From: Porites lobata
Lineage: Eukaryota > Cnidaria > Anthozoa > Scleractinia > Poritidae
Assembly (NCBI GenBank): GCA_942486035.1
Contig: CALNXK010000002.1
Coordinates: forward strand, 4,877,501-4,941,500
Direction: 5' to 3'
Length of the DNA stretch: 64,000 nucleotides
The notes below the pieces were generated by a model that saw only the letters and a list, made by a program, of their open reading frames with translations, ran no database searches and was not told the origin of the DNA. Below, piece by piece: positions 63,993-64,000 of this stretch. The position numbers and the translations under genes were made by a program. Numbering within the stretch: the first letter of the stretch is position 1; each line of letters opens with the position of its first letter.

Positions 63993-64000
63993 CAGTGCCA

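Noticed and set aside
1..64000. CRISPR array, operon or bacterial origin
   Set aside because: No regularly spaced repeats with unique spacers; the genes have spliceosomal introns and belong to animal families.

Overview
This is a eukaryotic, AT-rich, intron-rich window with GT/AG splice sites, many short inverted-repeat transposons and a huntingtin gene of early-branching animal type (no polyglutamine tract). The likely source is an anthozoan cnidarian, probably a stony coral. That assignment is inferred from gene content and repeat style and cannot be proved from the window alone.

Left part (1-22 kb): mostly non-coding and transposon-rich. It holds a 172-bp hAT-type MITE with a perfect 8-bp target duplication. 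It also holds a complete, very young LTR retroelement (4295-10791) whose two 679-bp LTRs look identical. Its single 1.46-kaa ORF has Gag, two zinc knuckles, a retropepsin and a C-terminal hydrophobic segment, but no reverse transcriptase, RNase H or integrase. A C2H2 zinc-finger pseudogene lies at 14.3-15.1 kb. Several TIR elements follow, including two TTAA-flanked ones and a 2.35-kb element with 6-bp target duplications.

Middle (22-38 kb): two genes on the minus strand. The first (22422-26845) is a four-exon gene for a secreted phosphatidylethanolamine-binding protein of about 206 aa; its third intron carries a 1.4-kb transposon. The second (28906-37826) encodes an acidic, coiled-coil protein with five 82-residue repeats that alternate between two subtypes (A-B-A-B-A). 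The repeat resembles the GCR1_C-type DNA-binding fold. I resolved five of its exons; at least one linking exon was not found.

Right part (38-64 kb): huntingtin (HTT) on the plus strand, starting 235 bp from the start codon of the repeat gene in head-to-head orientation. The shared promoter region has two YY1-like motifs. I resolved 27 exons with consistent phase, giving 1,328 codons, roughly the N-terminal 40% of the protein; the gene runs off the right edge. Its introns hold many decayed or foldback elements: a 1.7-kb ATCGAT-rich transposon, a tRNA-like sequence inside an inverted repeat, several long hairpins, a LINE 3' fragment and microsatellites.

The most unusual items are the gag-protease-only retroelement, the five-repeat gene that shares a promoter with huntingtin, and the tRNA-like foldback in an HTT intron.
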